A DNA stretch of 64,000 bases from Novosphingobium mangrovisedimenti (GCF_025153475.1 NZ_JANZXA010000009.1:141332-205331), one strand, 5' to 3'. Shown: positions 30,493 to 40,777, counted from the stretch's first letter. The notes: generated by a model not told the origin, from the sequence alone. Numbers and translations: made by a program.

Positions 30493-32343
30493 TCATCCGC
30501 CGGGATATATTTTCACGCTGCTCGCCACCGAATCCGCGACGTGCTCCTTGGTAATGACGCCCACGACATCGTCGCCGCGCGGCACGCCGCTGCCATGCAC
30601 GACCACTGCCATCGTCGCATGCTTGCGCCACATCCTGTCGATCACGTCGAAGACCACCGAGTTCTCGCCGACCACCGTGAACGTCCGGCTCGCGACATCG
30701 CCCAGGGTGACGCCGGTACTCGCCGCCTCGAGGCCGCGCCTGAGACCGGTATTGATGCGCAGGACGCCATGGATATGCCCGCCCTTCGTCACCACGACGT
30801 GCCGCAACCGGCCGTCATCGCGGGTCTCGCTGAGGAACGCATCGAATGGCACTTCCGCCGCCAGCACCGGCACGTCGGTTTCCATGACGTCCCTGGCACG
30901 GCGGACCAGGAACATGTTCGCATGCAGCGCCTTGGGAATCACGCGACCGCGCCGGACCAGTTTCAGCGTGTAGATATTCTCCCACGAAAGGACGCGCCGT
31001 ACGCCCACGCTCAGGGCAACGGCCACGATCATGGGCATGACGATATCGTAGCTGCGGGTCATCTCGAAGATCATGACCACGGCGGTCATGACAGCCCCGG
31101 TCGCGCCGCCGACCATCGCGCCCATGCCGACCATCGCGAAAGCCGGAACGCTGAGGGCGACGGGAAATCCCGCGGAGGTCAGCAAGGCGGCGAAACCGCC
31201 GCCCAATGTCGCCCCCATGAACAACGACGGCGAGAAGATGCCGCCCGAAGACCCCGACCCCAGGCTCAGCGTCGTGGCCAGTGCCTTGCAGGCGAAGAGG
31301 AGAGCGAGCAGCCAGAAGGTCGTATCGCGACCCGCGAGGATGGACTCCACCGTGGCATAGCCCACGCCCTCGATGTAGTAGTGCCCGAATTCCTGCATCA
31401 GCACGTACATCAATATGCCGACCAGCAGCATGCCCAGCATGTGGCGAAGGTATCGCGAGCCGATCTTGTCGAACAGGTCCTCGAGCACGTGCAACCCGCG
31501 GACGAACCCGGCCGCAGCGACGCCTGTAATCACACCCAGCGCCGCGAAAAGCAGCAGCACCACCAGAGCATCGCCTTCGCTCACGACCGCAGGAAGACTG
31601 GGAACCTGGAAAGCAGGCTGATCGCCCAGAATCCAGCGGCTGATGAAGGTCGCCGCGCCCGTTGCCAGCGCGACCGGGAGGAACGTGCCCGCGCTCACTT
31701 CCGGCATCATCAGTTCGATGGCGAACATTACGCCACCGATCGGCGTGTTGAACGTGGCGGCAATGCCTGCCCCAGCCCCTGCACCGACCAGAATGATCCG
31801 CTGCCCCGGAGGCATGCGCACGATCTGCCCCAAGGTGGAGCCGAGCGCGGAGCCGATCTGGATGATGGGACCCTCGCGCCCCACGGACGAGCCGGTGCCG
31901 ATGGCGAGCGCGGAGGCCAGCGACTTTATCACCGCCACCACGGGGCGGATGATCCCGCCCTTGTAGTAGATCGCGTCCATCACCTCGGGCACGCCGTGCC
32001 CCTTGGCTTCGGGGGCAAAGTTGCTGACGAGGAACGTGATCAGGACACCACCGACCACCGGGACCAGAATGACGAATACGCCCCATGGCGCCGGATCGCT
32101 GAAGACGTTGGCGTCGTAGTGAAAGGATAGCTTGCCGGCAAAGAACAGGTTGTGAATGAGGCCGATCAGATACCGGAAGGCGACCGAACCAAAGCCCGTC
32201 ACTACCCCCACCACAAGTGCCAGCAACGAGAGTGCCACGAGGCCTCGCCGCTGACTGGTTTCATCCTCCGGAGCCGGCTCCCGAGAGCCTTGCGATCCGG
32301 ACAAGTCGCCGCAGTGTACGGCCCGGGTTTCGGCCTGTTCCAT
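30493..32343 (-). CDS. CLC-family chloride channel/transporter with CBS pair
   Basis: The 616-residue protein contains a CLC core of about 18 helical segments and a C-terminal CBS pair (about 480-600). Ion-pathway motifs are visible: KGHGVPEV (in place of GSGIP), GREGPIIQIGSALGS (GKxGP-type), and GSGSSGGIFSPSLFMGA. It should move Cl- across the inner membrane, with or without proton coupling. I start at ATG 32343 (MEQAETRAV); the frame reaches 32481 but there it lies inside the recA terminator. Helix topology supports function; selectivity is not decided. Confidence 0.9.
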   Translation of the reverse strand: MEQAETRAVHCGDLSGSQGSREPAPEDETSQRRGLVALSLLALVVGVVTGFGSVAFRYLIGLIHNLFFAGKLSFHYDANVFSDPAPWGVFVILVPVVGGVLITFLVSNFAPEAKGHGVPEVMDAIYYKGGIIRPVVAVIKSLASALAIGTGSSVGREGPIIQIGSALGSTLGQIVRMPPGQRIILVGAGAGAGIAATFNTPIGGVMFAIELMMPEVSAGTFLPVALATGAATFISRWILGDQPAFQVPSLPAVVSEGDALVVLLLFAALGVITGVAAAGFVRGLHVLEDLFDKIGSRYLRHMLGMLLVGILMYVLMQEFGHYYIEGVGYATVESILAGRDTTFWLLALLFACKALATTLSLGSGSSGGIFSPSLFMGATLGGGFAALLTSAGFPVALSVPAFAMVGMGAMVGGATGAVMTAVVMIFEMTRSYDIVMPMIVAVALSVGVRRVLSWENIYTLKLVRRGRVIPKALHANMFLVRRARDVMETDVPVLAAEVPFDAFLSETRDDGRLRHVVVTKGGHIHGVLRINTGLRRGLEAASTGVTLGDVASRTFTVVGENSVVFDVIDRMWRKHATMAVVVHGSGVPRGDDVVGVITKEHVADSVASSVKIYPGG

Positions 32344-32452
32344 GTTCAGCCTATACCGGGTTCCTCCCTCGCACGTAAAGCGAAGCAACCAGAAAAGCCG
32401 CACCATGCCCACAGGGCGGCAATCGCGCACCGACAGGGGACCGGCACCAACG

Positions 32453-32481
32453 AAAATGGCCCCCGCTTGCGCGGAGGCCAT
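32453..32481 (-). terminator. Rho-independent terminator of recA
   Basis: On the minus strand ATGGCCTCCGC pairs with GCGGGGGCCAT (32471-32481 with 32456-32466 on plus), 11 pairs including one U.G, around a GCAA tetraloop and followed by TTTT. It begins 35 bases after the recA stop codon. Confidence 0.88.
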
Positions 32482-32515
32482 GATACCTGGGTTTCGAACA
32501 GTTGGGCGGGAACGC

Positions 32516-33586
32516 TTACTCGTCGTCCGCCGAAGGGCCGACCATCATTTCCTCGGACAGACCCTCGGTCTGGCCACGGATCGCCTTTTCGAGGCGGTCG
32601 CACACTTCGGGATTTTCCTTCAGGTAGGTCTTGGCGTTTTCACGCCCCTGCCCGATGCGGATCGAATCGTAGCTGAACCACGAACCCGACTTCTCGACGA
32701 TGCCCGCCTTGACGCCGAGATCGAGGATTTCGCCGATCTTGGAGATACCCTCGCCGTACATGATGTCGAACTCGACCTGCTTGAACGGCGGGGCAACCTT
32801 GTTCTTGACGACCTTCACGCGCGTGGCGTTGCCGATGATGTCGTCGCGGTCCTTGATCTGGCCGGTGCGGCGGATGTCGAGGCGGACCGAGGCGTAGAAC
32901 TTGAGCGCGTTGCCGCCCGTGGTCGTCTCCGGGTTGCCATACATGACGCCGATCTTCATGCGCAGCTGGTTGATGAAGATCACCATGCACTTGGACCGGT
33001 TGATCGAGCCGGTCAGCTTGCGCAGCGACTGGCTCATCAGGCGGGCCTGCAGGCCGACGTGGCTGTCACCCATCTCGCCCTCGATCTCCGCCCGGGGCAC
33101 GAGCGCGGCGACAGAGTCGACCACCAGCACGTCGATCGCGTTGGAACGCACCAGCGTATCGGTAATCTCCAGCGCCTGCTCGCCGGTATCGGGCTGCGAG
33201 ACGATCAGTTCGTCGATGTCGACGCCCAGCTTCTTGGCATAGACCGGATCGAGCGCGTGTTCGGCATCGATGAAGGCCGCGGTGCCGCCCTTCTTCTGGG
33301 CCTCCGCAATGACATGCAGGGCCAGCGTCGTCTTGCCCGAGCTTTCCGGTCCGTAGACTTCGATGACGCGGCCCTTGGGCAGCCCGCCCACGCCAAGCGC
33401 GATGTCGAGCCCGAGCGAGCCGGTCGAGATCGCCTCAACCTGCATCGTCTCCTTCGAGCCGAGCTTCATCGCGCTGCCCTTGCCGAATGCGCGGTCGATC
33501 TGGGCAAGCGCTGCGTCGAGCGCCTTCTGACGGTCCATGGAGTCCTTGTCCTTGCCTTCCTGGATCAGCTTGAGCTGAGCAGCCAT
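32516..33586 (-). CDS. recA: RecA recombinase
   Basis: RecA forms filaments on single-stranded DNA, drives strand exchange and stimulates LexA self-cleavage. The 356-residue product shows Walker [15 protein letters not shown] at about residues 80-93, Walker [17 protein letters not shown], loop L1 [14 protein letters not shown], loop L2 [20 protein letters not shown], and the C-terminal acidic tail. It is a single gene with its own terminator and a LexA box in its promoter. Confidence 0.99.
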   Translation of the reverse strand: MAAQLKLIQEGKDKDSMDRQKALDAALAQIDRAFGKGSAMKLGSKETMQVEAISTGSLGLDIALGVGGLPKGRVIEVYGPESSGKTTLALHVIAEAQKKGGTAAFIDAEHALDPVYAKKLGVDIDELIVSQPDTGEQALEITDTLVRSNAIDVLVVDSVAALVPRAEIEGEMGDSHVGLQARLMSQSLRKLTGSINRSKCMVIFINQLRMKIGVMYGNPETTTGGNALKFYASVRLDIRRTGQIKDRDDIIGNATRVKVVKNKVAPPFKQVEFDIMYGEGISKIGEILDLGVKAGIVEKSGSWFSYDSIRIGQGRENAKTYLKENPEVCDRLEKAIRGQTEGLSEEMMVGPSADDE

Positions 33587-33662
33587 TTCACTTCCCCTTT
33601 GCTACCGGTCTGACCGGAAAGGTCAACGTCACGAGAAGCGATGTATCTTATTTGTTCTCCGT

Positions 33663-33677
33663 GAACAAGAGGGGAAC
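33663..33677 (-). promoter_or_regulatory. LexA (SOS) box of recA
   Basis: GAAC-N7-GAAC on the plus strand reads GTTC-N7-GTTC on the coding strand, 77 bases upstream of the recA ATG. This direct repeat is the established alphaproteobacterial LexA operator. A further GTTC half lies a few bases closer to recA at 33655-33658. Confidence 0.85.
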
Positions 33678-33709
33678 AACGGGAGTTTTCCCAAATTTAA
33701 TGCTCGCCC

Positions 33710-36133
33710 CTACTTCGCGGTGCGCGCCAGCACGTCCCCCACCTTCTCGGAAAGTTGCTGCACCGAGAACGGCTTGGGCATGAACCAGGCATTGGCAATG
33801 CCGATTTCCTTACGCAGCTGCTCCTCGGCATAGCCCGACATGAACAGCACCGGCAGTTCCGGCGCGATCTTGCGGATCTTGCGGGCCATGGCCGGACCAT
33901 CCATCGTCGGCATGACGACGTCCGAAACGACGAGATCGAACTCCCCGCCTTCCTCGACCAGGATAAGGCCCTCCTCGCCGTCGCGCGCGCTGGTCACTTC
34001 GTAGCCCTGGCGCGTCAGCGAGCGTTCCGCGACCATGCGCACCGGATCCTCGTCCTCGACCAGCAGGATGCGCCCGCCGCCGGCCCACTGGCTGGGCGCC
34101 GCCTCCACCTTTTCCGCGGCAGGTTCGCTCACCGTGCCCGGCGCGACGTGATAGACCGGCAGATAGACGATGAAGCGCGTGCCCTTGCCCACTTCGCTTT
34201 CAGCGAAGATGAAGCCGCCCGACTGCTTCACGATGCCGTAGACGGTCGAAAGGCCGAGCCCGGTGCCCTTGCCCTGCTCCTTGGTGGTGAAGAACGGTTC
34301 GAAGATCTTGCCGAGATGTTCGGGCGGGATTCCGCCGCCGGTGTCCTCGACGATCAGCGCGGTGTACTCGCCCGCGGGAATGATCTCGCTGCGCATCTCG
34401 CGCACGTCGGTGGTGGTCACCCGGCGCGTGGCCAGCGTAAGCTTGCCCGAGCCGTCGCCGCCCTTCCGCGACTGCATGGCATCGCGCGCGTTGACCGCGA
34501 GGTTGACGATGACCTGCTCCAGCTGGGTCGGGTCGGCGCGCACGGGGCCGAGATCGCGGTCATGCGTGACGACAAGCTGGATCTTCTCGCCAATCAGGCG
34601 GCGCAGCATCTGCGAGACGTCGGCGACGACGTCGGGAAGCTGCAGCACCTCGGGGCGCAGCGTCTGCTGGCGCGAGAAGGCGAGAAGCTGGCGCGTCAGC
34701 GAGGCGGCGCGGTTCGAATTGGCGCGGATCTGCTGGATGTCGTCGTAGTCGGAATCGCCCGGCGTATGGCGCATCAGCATGAGATCGCAGGTGCCCAGCG
34801 TCGCGGTCAGCACGTTGTTAAAGTCGTGTGCGACACCACCCGCGAGCTGGCCGACGGCCTGCATCTTGGTGGCCTGCGCAACCTGACGCTTGAGGCGGGT
34901 TTCCTCGGATGTGTCGGTGAGGCCCAGCAGCACCGCCGCCTCGCCCAGCCCCCGCACGCCGGCAAGGCTGAGCGAAACCGGATCGTCGGGCTGCGCCGCC
35001 AGGCGCACGGCGATGTCGCCGGCCGTCGCGGGCCCCTGCGCGAAACGGCGAATCGATTCGGACAGGGCGCGCTTGTCCTCCTTGACGACAAGGTCGGTAG
35101 GGTACGTCGGCGCCGCCTGCCCCTCGCGCCCGGCGGCACGCATGAAGGCAGGATTGGCGAACAGCAGGCGACCGTCGCGATCCGCCATGGCAAGGCCCAG
35201 CGGGAGCTGGCTGAGCAACGCCTCGAGATGCGGCGCGGCGGCGGTGCCGGTGGCACTGGCGCCGATGCCCTGTCCCGCCTCGACCACCAGCATCAGCGAC
35301 GGCGTGGTATTCGGATCGGGTTCACCCGGCGCATCGGGATCGGCGACCGGCACGTGGTAGAGCACCAGCGCGGCGCCGCGCCCACCTTCGCGGGCCCAGC
35401 CGATGCGTTCGCCTTCCTCCTGGCTCAGCAGGTCAACGAAGTCGCGACCGGTCATGTCGGCCAGCACATCGCCGGTCGCGCGCTGCGCGAAACCCGTGCT
35501 CGCGGCCCGGATCGAGCCATCGGGATCGACGAGTGCGGTCACGATCCCTGCCTTCGCGAGGCCCCGGCCCAGCTTGCCATCGATCTGGCCGACCAGTTCG
35601 GCAACGAGATCGACCGAACTCAGCCTTATGACCCGCCAGACGAGGAAATCGTCGCCGCGTCCCGAGCGGTGCACTTCGACCCACCAGTGCTCGCCGTGGT
35701 GGCCGGCTATCTCGGCCTGCGCGAAGCCGTCGCGCCAGGCGACCCGCGTGGCATCGGCCAGGCACTCGACCGACGCATCGTCGACCGGCAGTCGCGGCGG
35801 CGCGCTGTTGACGCCGAACCAGGCCTCGTGCGTCGCATTGGCACAGGTGAGGCGCCCTGCCCGATCGGTCATCGCGATCGCCATGTCGGGACGGTCGATG
35901 GCAGCCACGGTCACCGACCAGTCAGGCTGCGCGAACTCCGGCTCTGCCTCAGGCTGCCGGCGCCCGGTGACGAACCACGCAAGTGCGGCGAATACCACCA
36001 TGGCGGCCATGAAGACCGTCGCCAGCACGCCGTCGCCGGAAACCAGCCAGACCAGCGCGACACTGAAAACCAGCGCCAGAGCCACCACCAACGCATCGGG
36101 CAGGCGCCCGGTCCGATCCGGCAGTGGCTTCAT
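33710..36133 (-). CDS. cckA: Hybrid sensor histidine kinase CckA
   Basis: The 807-residue protein has two membrane helices ([19 protein letters not shown] and [20 protein letters not shown], residues ~11-55), two or three PAS-like regions (about 70-400), and a HisKA domain with the CckA-specific phospho-site [17 protein letters not shown] HATPase domain ([29 protein letters not shown]) and a C-terminal receiver follow ([26 protein letters not shown] with the phospho-Asp). CckA starts the phosphorelay through ChpT to CtrA and CpdR. ATG 36133 overlaps the upstream stop as ATGA. In this operon it is downstream of smpB and a DUF2062 gene. Confidence 0.94.
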   Translation of the reverse strand: MKPLPDRTGRLPDALVVALALVFSVALVWLVSGDGVLATVFMAAMVVFAALAWFVTGRRQPEAEPEFAQPDWSVTVAAIDRPDMAIAMTDRAGRLTCANATHEAWFGVNSAPPRLPVDDASVECLADATRVAWRDGFAQAEIAGHHGEHWWVEVHRSGRGDDFLVWRVIRLSSVDLVAELVGQIDGKLGRGLAKAGIVTALVDPDGSIRAASTGFAQRATGDVLADMTGRDFVDLLSQEEGERIGWAREGGRGAALVLYHVPVADPDAPGEPDPNTTPSLMLVVEAGQGIGASATGTAAAPHLEALLSQLPLGLAMADRDGRLLFANPAFMRAAGREGQAAPTYPTDLVVKEDKRALSESIRRFAQGPATAGDIAVRLAAQPDDPVSLSLAGVRGLGEAAVLLGLTDTSEETRLKRQVAQATKMQAVGQLAGGVAHDFNNVLTATLGTCDLMLMRHTPGDSDYDDIQQIRANSNRAASLTRQLLAFSRQQTLRPEVLQLPDVVADVSQMLRRLIGEKIQLVVTHDRDLGPVRADPTQLEQVIVNLAVNARDAMQSRKGGDGSGKLTLATRRVTTTDVREMRSEIIPAGEYTALIVEDTGGGIPPEHLGKIFEPFFTTKEQGKGTGLGLSTVYGIVKQSGGFIFAESEVGKGTRFIVYLPVYHVAPGTVSEPAAEKVEAAPSQWAGGGRILLVEDEDPVRMVAERSLTRQGYEVTSARDGEEGLILVEEGGEFDLVVSDVVMPTMDGPAMARKIRKIAPELPVLFMSGYAEEQLRKEIGIANAWFMPKPFSVQQLSEKVGDVLARTAK

Positions 36134-36729
36134 GCGGTGGTATCCGACCCGACCGTATCGGGCACGACCGCGTCTACCCGCGCGTTCCAGCGCGTCCGCC
36201 GGGCAACATGCTTGCGGCCGATCCAGAAGCGCCAGAACCACATGGAAAGGAGGTATCCGACTGCGGCCGCCACGGTGGAGATCACGAAGAGCCCGACCAG
36301 CAGCGCCGGCGCCGCATCGGAAACCAGCCAGTGCGTCCAGTCCCCCACCCCGGCGCCCCGCTCGTAGAGCGCGTAGAAGGTCGTCAGGTCGGCATGGAAG
36401 CCCAGCAGGTTGCCGATCCAGATCGAACCGGCGAGAATCAGCGGCGTCGTTGCCGGGTTGGACAGGAAGGTCATCGCCGCAGCGAGCGGGATGTTGCCCC
36501 GGCACGGAACGCACATCAGCGCCGCGCCGACGATCTGCACGCCGGGAATCAGCGCGAAGATGCCCACCAGCAGCCCGACCGCGACACCACGCGGCACCGA
36601 ACGACGGGTGAAACGAAACAGTTCCTGCCGGCGCGCGAACGGCGCGGTGAGGCGATTCGCCTCAAGCTGCTCGTGCGTCGGCATCTGGCGGTGCAACCAG
36701 CGACCCATGCGGGAAAGAAACGTATTCAT
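36130..36729 (-). CDS. DUF2062 membrane protein
   Basis: The 199-residue product has the DUF2062 core: [20 protein letters not shown], a membrane hairpin, and [20 protein letters not shown] with the conserved N-P-x-T. Two further helices close it ([29 protein letters not shown]). Function is unknown; it is an inner-membrane protein. Both ends overlap neighbours by ATGA (smpB upstream, cckA downstream), so it is translationally coupled to both. An extended frame running back through smpB is out of frame with smpB and is not real. Confidence 0.88.
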   Translation of the reverse strand: MNTFLSRMGRWLHRQMPTHEQLEANRLTAPFARRQELFRFTRRSVPRGVAVGLLVGIFALIPGVQIVGAALMCVPCRGNIPLAAAMTFLSNPATTPLILAGSIWIGNLLGFHADLTTFYALYERGAGVGDWTHWLVSDAAPALLVGLFVISTVAAAVGYLLSMWFWRFWIGRKHVARRTRWNARVDAVVPDTVGSDTTA

Positions 36730-37208
36730 CGGTTGTCCCGCAAAATCCTGGCCTGATCGCGCTTCCAGTCGCGCTCCTTGATCGTATGGCGCTTGTCCGC
36801 CGCGTTCTTGCCCTTGGCAAGCGCCAGTTCGACTTTGGCGCGGCCACGGCTGTTGAAATAGATCGACAGCGGTACCAGCGTCATGCCCTTGCGTTCCACC
36901 GCCCCCTGCAATTTGGCGATCTCCCGCTCGTGCAGCAGCAGCTTGCGCGGCCGCTTGGGCTGGTGGTTGAAACGATTGCCATGGCTGAATTCGGGCACGT
37001 TGGCATTGACCAGCCAGCACTCGCCGTTCTTGATCTCGGCATAGGACTCGGCAATCGAGCCCTCGCCGAAGCGCAGGCTTTTCACCTCGGTTCCGGTGAG
37101 CGCGATGCCGGCTTCGAACTTGTCCTCGATATGATAGTCGAAGCGGGCCTTGCGGTTCTCTGCGACGGTCTTGATCTTGTCGAATGTCGTATGTTGCGGA
37201 CGTGCCAT
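36726..37208 (-). CDS. smpB: SsrA-binding protein SmpB
   Basis: SmpB binds tmRNA and delivers it to stalled ribosomes for trans-translation. The 160-residue product has the beta-barrel signature [40 protein letters not shown], and the basic C-terminal tail [20 protein letters not shown] that reaches the decoding centre. First gene of an smpB-DUF2062-cckA operon with ATGA overlaps. The tmRNA gene is not in the window. Confidence 0.97.
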   Translation of the reverse strand: MARPQHTTFDKIKTVAENRKARFDYHIEDKFEAGIALTGTEVKSLRFGEGSIAESYAEIKNGECWLVNANVPEFSHGNRFNHQPKRPRKLLLHEREIAKLQGAVERKGMTLVPLSIYFNSRGRAKVELALAKGKNAADKRHTIKERDWKRDQARILRDNR

Positions 37209-37286
37209 GATGATGCGGCATGTAGGGATGCGCGCGCCAAAAGAAAACGTCCGTTTCGGTAAACGACATGCTCGGCGGGGCGTGTG

Positions 37287-37721
37287 TCAGTCGTGCTGGA
37301 GATAAATGTCCAGATGGACGAGCTTTCCGGCGTGGTCGAACTGGTAGACGGTGCAGGAATTGACGACCGATTCCGTGCCGCCGCGCGGGTGGTTGTGCTC
37401 GGTAAGTTCAAGGAAAACCCGATCGCCCGCTTCGCTGATACGATGGAATTCGGCCCAGAAGTCCGTGGTGGTCGCCCACATCATCAGCAGCTTGCGATAG
37501 ACGTCCCAGCCCATGTCGACCTTGTCGTTGCCAACGCGGCGGAATTTCGCGGTGTCGAGCATGGCCGCCAGTTCGTCCCAGCCGGATTCGCCGAAGCCGG
37601 GCTCCTTGGCCTTCTCGACCGTGCGCTTGATGCAATCGGTATAGGCAAGGACCTTGCGCGCGAATTCGCCGGTCACGGCATCGCGGTCGGTCCAGGTGGA
37701 TGCTGTTTTCAGGCTCGTCAT
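37287..37721 (-). CDS. NTF2-like (SnoaL-fold) protein
   Basis: The 144-residue product fits the NTF2-like alpha+beta cone fold: helical start (DAVTGEFARKVLAYTDCIKR), a central acidic strand-helix region, and two long C-terminal strands (SVVNSCTVYQFDHAGKLVHL, DIYLQHD). Such proteins are small enzymes (limonene-epoxide hydrolase or SnoaL type) or ligand binders. Asp and Arg residues are available but I cannot identify a catalytic set. It lies in the block that separates smpB from dapA and is divergent from the S9 peptidase gene. Confidence 0.72.
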   Translation of the reverse strand: MTSLKTASTWTDRDAVTGEFARKVLAYTDCIKRTVEKAKEPGFGESGWDELAAMLDTAKFRRVGNDKVDMGWDVYRKLLMMWATTTDFWAEFHRISEAGDRVFLELTEHNHPRGGTESVVNSCTVYQFDHAGKLVHLDIYLQHD

Positions 37722-37880
37722 GCTTCGCTCTCCCGTGCTTTCTTGATTCGTATTGGCGACACACTGTTTACAACCCCGACAATCAAGGCAACCACGCAGC
37801 GAAATGCGACAAACGATGTCGAGACCGGAGGATTAAATCCCTGAAAACCCCTGCAAAGGACTTGCCATAATCGGAGCCTA

Positions 37881-37913
37881 GGCAAAGACTTACGGAAATC
37901 CGGCAAAGACTTA
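37881..37913 (+). repeat. 12-bp direct repeat upstream of the S9 peptidase
   Basis: GGCAAAGACTTA occurs at 37881-37892 and again at 37902-37913, start-to-start spacing 21 bases (two helical turns). A weaker third copy, TGCAAAGGACTT, lies at 37852-37863. The last copy ends 13 bases before the GTG start, so it overlaps the leader. It could be a binding-site array or a local duplication. Confidence 0.6.
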
Positions 37914-37926
37914 GGGGGGTAAGCGG

Positions 37927-39882
37927 GTGTCCAGTTTCGTGCGGCCAGTGTGTTCTGCGCTGGCGCTTGTCGTCGCATCTCTTGCCGTGCCGTCTCAGGC
38001 GAAGACCGCCACCGATATCCCGCTGGAAGCCTACGGCGATCTGCCAACGGTGGAAGACATCGCCCTTTCTCCAGACGGGACGAAGCGCGCCTCGATCCGC
38101 AACTTCAAGGGCACGTTGCGGCTGATCGTGATGGACGACAAGGACAACGTGCTCGCCAATGCCTCAGCCGGTACCAGCAAGGTGCGCAGCGTACGCTGGG
38201 CAGACGATTCGACCATTCTCGTCACCAACACGGCAACCGTTTCGCTCGGTCCTTACTTCGCCGCGTCGAAGTATGAACTGACCGGCACGATCATCGTCCC
38301 GCTCAACATCGACCAAAAGCCCGAACTGGTCTTCTCGAACCGACGCAACATCGCGGATACCACGCGGGGGGCCTATGGCATCCGCCGTATCGGTGGCAGG
38401 ACGGTCGGCTATTTCGGGGGCATCGCACTGGATACCGGAATTGGCGGCGCTCAATTCCGGCATGGTCGCACGACGCTCTATGCCGTCGAGCTTCCCGACA
38501 ACAGGGCACATCAGGCCGCCCGAGCGCCCGCAGAAGACCATTACCGCGACTGGCTCATCGATGCTGCGGGCAATGTCGCGATCACGCTCGACATAAACAA
38601 CACCAACGGCAAATGGATCATCGAGAACGCGCAGGGCCAGGAACTTGCACGCGGTGTCGACCCTACCGGCGACATGGGTCTGATCTGTTTCGGCCAGGAC
38701 GGCGCAACGATCATCTATTCGGTCAGGGACGACGACGAAGTCGACCACTGGTACGAAGTACCGCTGGCCGGTGGCCAGGCGACCGAATTCCTGCCCGACA
38801 TCGCCATCGAGCGGCTCTACATCGATCCCGCGAGCAACAAACTGCTGGGTTATCGCAAGAACGACGAAAGCGGCGAGACGGTGATGTTCGATCCACTCGC
38901 CCAGTCCGCACTCAAGCGAATCTTCGCAGCTTTCCCGAACCGCAACGTGCGCCTGATCGACTGGACCGAGGGCTTTCGCAAGGTCGTGCTGCGAACCGAC
39001 GGCAACGGCGACAGCGGCACCTGGTATCTCGTCGACGTGACCAACCGCCGCGCCGACCCGATCGGCTACGAGCGCCCGGCGATCTGGGGCGAAAACGTCG
39101 GCCCGATCTCCCGTGTCGAATACACGGCCACCGACGGACTGGAACTGGACGGCGTGCTCACCCTGCCGCCGGGGCATGAAGCCAGAAACCTGCCGATCGT
39201 CGTGCTGCCCCACGGCGGCCCCCGCGCCGCCGACGAAGTCGGCTTCGACTGGTGGGCGCAGGCTTTCGCGTCGCGTGGCTATGCGGTCTTCCAGCCCAAT
39301 TTCCGCGGCTCGACCGGACGCGGCGATGCCTTGCGCAATGCCAGTTACGGCGAGTGGGGCCGCAAGATGCAGACCGACATCTCCGACGGCCTCGCCGAAC
39401 TGGTCAAGCGCGGCATTGCCGATCCCAAACGTGCCTGCATCGTCGGCGCCAGCTACGGCGGCTACGCGGCGCTTGCCGGGGTGACGCTGCAACATGGCCT
39501 GTACCGCTGCTCGGTCGCAGTCGCCCCGGTTGCGGACATCGACATGTTCTTCGACAACCGCATGTACGAAACCGGCCGCTCGCACATGGCCCGAAATTCC
39601 TGGCGCGAGGAACTGGGCGATCCCAAGCACTACGACGAAGTCTCACCGCGCAAGCATGCCGCCGAGGCCGACGCCCCGGTCATGCTGATCCACGGCAAGG
39701 ACGACACGGTCGTCCCCTATCGGCAAAGCGTGGTGATGGCGGATGCGCTCAAGGACGCAGGGAAGCCCTACGAGTTGGTCACCCTGAAGGGCGAGGACCA
39801 CTGGCTCTCGCGCAGCGAAACGCGCCAGCAGATGCTCGAAGCCGCCATGGTCTTCGTCCAGAAGCACAACCCGGCGGACTGA
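37927..39882 (+). CDS. Secreted S9-family serine peptidase (prolyl oligopeptidase type)
   Basis: The 651-residue protein has a signal peptide (VCSALALVVASLAVPSQA), a beta-propeller region (about 40-380) and a C-terminal alpha/beta-hydrolase domain. The triad is visible: Ser509 in GASYGGYAAL, Asp593 in HGKDDTVVP and His625 in GEDHWLS. It should cleave short peptides in the periplasm, as dipeptidyl or acylaminoacyl peptidases do. The start is GTG 37927, with a G-run (GGGGGG) as ribosome-binding site about 8 bases upstream. It is convergent with dapA (19 bases between stops). Confidence 0.88.
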   Translation: MSSFVRPVCSALALVVASLAVPSQAKTATDIPLEAYGDLPTVEDIALSPDGTKRASIRNFKGTLRLIVMDDKDNVLANASAGTSKVRSVRWADDSTILVTNTATVSLGPYFAASKYELTGTIIVPLNIDQKPELVFSNRRNIADTTRGAYGIRRIGGRTVGYFGGIALDTGIGGAQFRHGRTTLYAVELPDNRAHQAARAPAEDHYRDWLIDAAGNVAITLDINNTNGKWIIENAQGQELARGVDPTGDMGLICFGQDGATIIYSVRDDDEVDHWYEVPLAGGQATEFLPDIAIERLYIDPASNKLLGYRKNDESGETVMFDPLAQSALKRIFAAFPNRNVRLIDWTEGFRKVVLRTDGNGDSGTWYLVDVTNRRADPIGYERPAIWGENVGPISRVEYTATDGLELDGVLTLPPGHEARNLPIVVLPHGGPRAADEVGFDWWAQAFASRGYAVFQPNFRGSTGRGDALRNASYGEWGRKMQTDISDGLAELVKRGIADPKRACIVGASYGGYAALAGVTLQHGLYRCSVAVAPVADIDMFFDNRMYETGRSHMARNSWREELGDPKHYDEVSPRKHAAEADAPVMLIHGKDDTVVPYRQSVVMADALKDAGKPYELVTLKGEDHWLSRSETRQQMLEAAMVFVQKHNPAD

Positions 39883-39901
39883 TCGACCGCCGGAACCTGC
39901 G

Positions 39902-40777
39902 TCAGAGCAGGCCGGCGTGGACCAGCGCCTCGTCGACCGCGGCGCGTGCCTTGGCATTGCAGGCGACGACCGGCAGGCGCACTTCCTCCGTCATCCAGTC
40001 GAGCACGCGAGACATCGCGTACTTGACCGGCCCCGGCGAGCAGTCGGCGAACATGGCCCGATGCAGCGGGTGCAGCCTGTCGTTCAGGGCACGCGCGCCA
40101 GCCATGTCGCCCGCAGCGCAGGCTGCCTGGAAATCGGCACAGAGCCGGGGCGCAACATTGGCCGAAACCGAAATGCACCCCATGCCGCCATGGGCGAAAT
40201 GGGCCAGCGCGGATTCATCGCAGCCGGAAAGCTGGCAGAAGCTCTCACTGATGGTCCGGCGATAGTCCGAAACCCGCGCGATATCGCCGGTCGCATCCTT
40301 CATGCCAACGATGCGCGGCAGCTCGGCCAGCCGCACAATGGTCTCCAGCGCCAGATCGACGATCGAGCGGCCGGGAATGTTGTAGAGCACGATCGGAATG
40401 CCGATGGCATCGTGGATGCACTTGAAATGCTGGAACAGGCCTTCCTGGTTCGGCTTGTTGTAGTAGGGCGTGACGACCAGCACCGCATCGGCGCCGGCTT
40501 CCTCGGCATGGCGGGCGAGCATGACGGCGTCGGCCGTCGAATTCGACCCCGCTCCGGCGATCACGGGAACCCGGCCAGCGGTCACCTCGATGCACACGTC
40601 GGTGATGAGCATGTGCTCTTCAAGGCTGATCGTCGGTGATTCGCCGGTGGTGCCGCAGGGAACCAGCGCGGCTGAGCCGTTCTCGATCTGCCACTCAACC
40701 AGGCGGCAGAAAGCCGGCCGGTCGAACGCTCCGTCGCGAAACGGTGTGACAAGTGCCGGTATGGACCCCGAGAACAT
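39902..40777 (-). CDS. dapA: 4-hydroxy-tetrahydrodipicolinate synthase
   Basis: DapA condenses pyruvate with aspartate semialdehyde in lysine and diaminopimelate synthesis. The 291-residue barrel shows GSIPALVTPF at the start, PCGTTGESPTIS with the conserved Thr pair, VTPYYNKPNQEG with the triad Tyr, PIVLYNIPGRS, and the Schiff-base Lys in VGMKDATGD near residue 161. In many alphaproteobacteria dapA precedes smpB; here a convergent S9 gene and an NTF2-like gene lie between them. It is divergent from the lytic transglycosylase. Confidence 0.97.
   Translation of the reverse strand: MFSGSIPALVTPFRDGAFDRPAFCRLVEWQIENGSAALVPCGTTGESPTISLEEHMLITDVCIEVTAGRVPVIAGAGSNSTADAVMLARHAEEAGADAVLVVTPYYNKPNQEGLFQHFKCIHDAIGIPIVLYNIPGRSIVDLALETIVRLAELPRIVGMKDATGDIARVSDYRRTISESFCQLSGCDESALAHFAHGGMGCISVSANVAPRLCADFQAACAAGDMAGARALNDRLHPLHRAMFADCSPGPVKYAMSRVLDWMTEEVRLPVVACNAKARAAVDEALVHAGLL

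Noticed and set aside
33755..36367. An 870-codon plus-strand open frame antisense to cckA
   Set aside because: Antisense shadow: no domain pattern, while the minus strand gives a full CckA with all kinase motifs.
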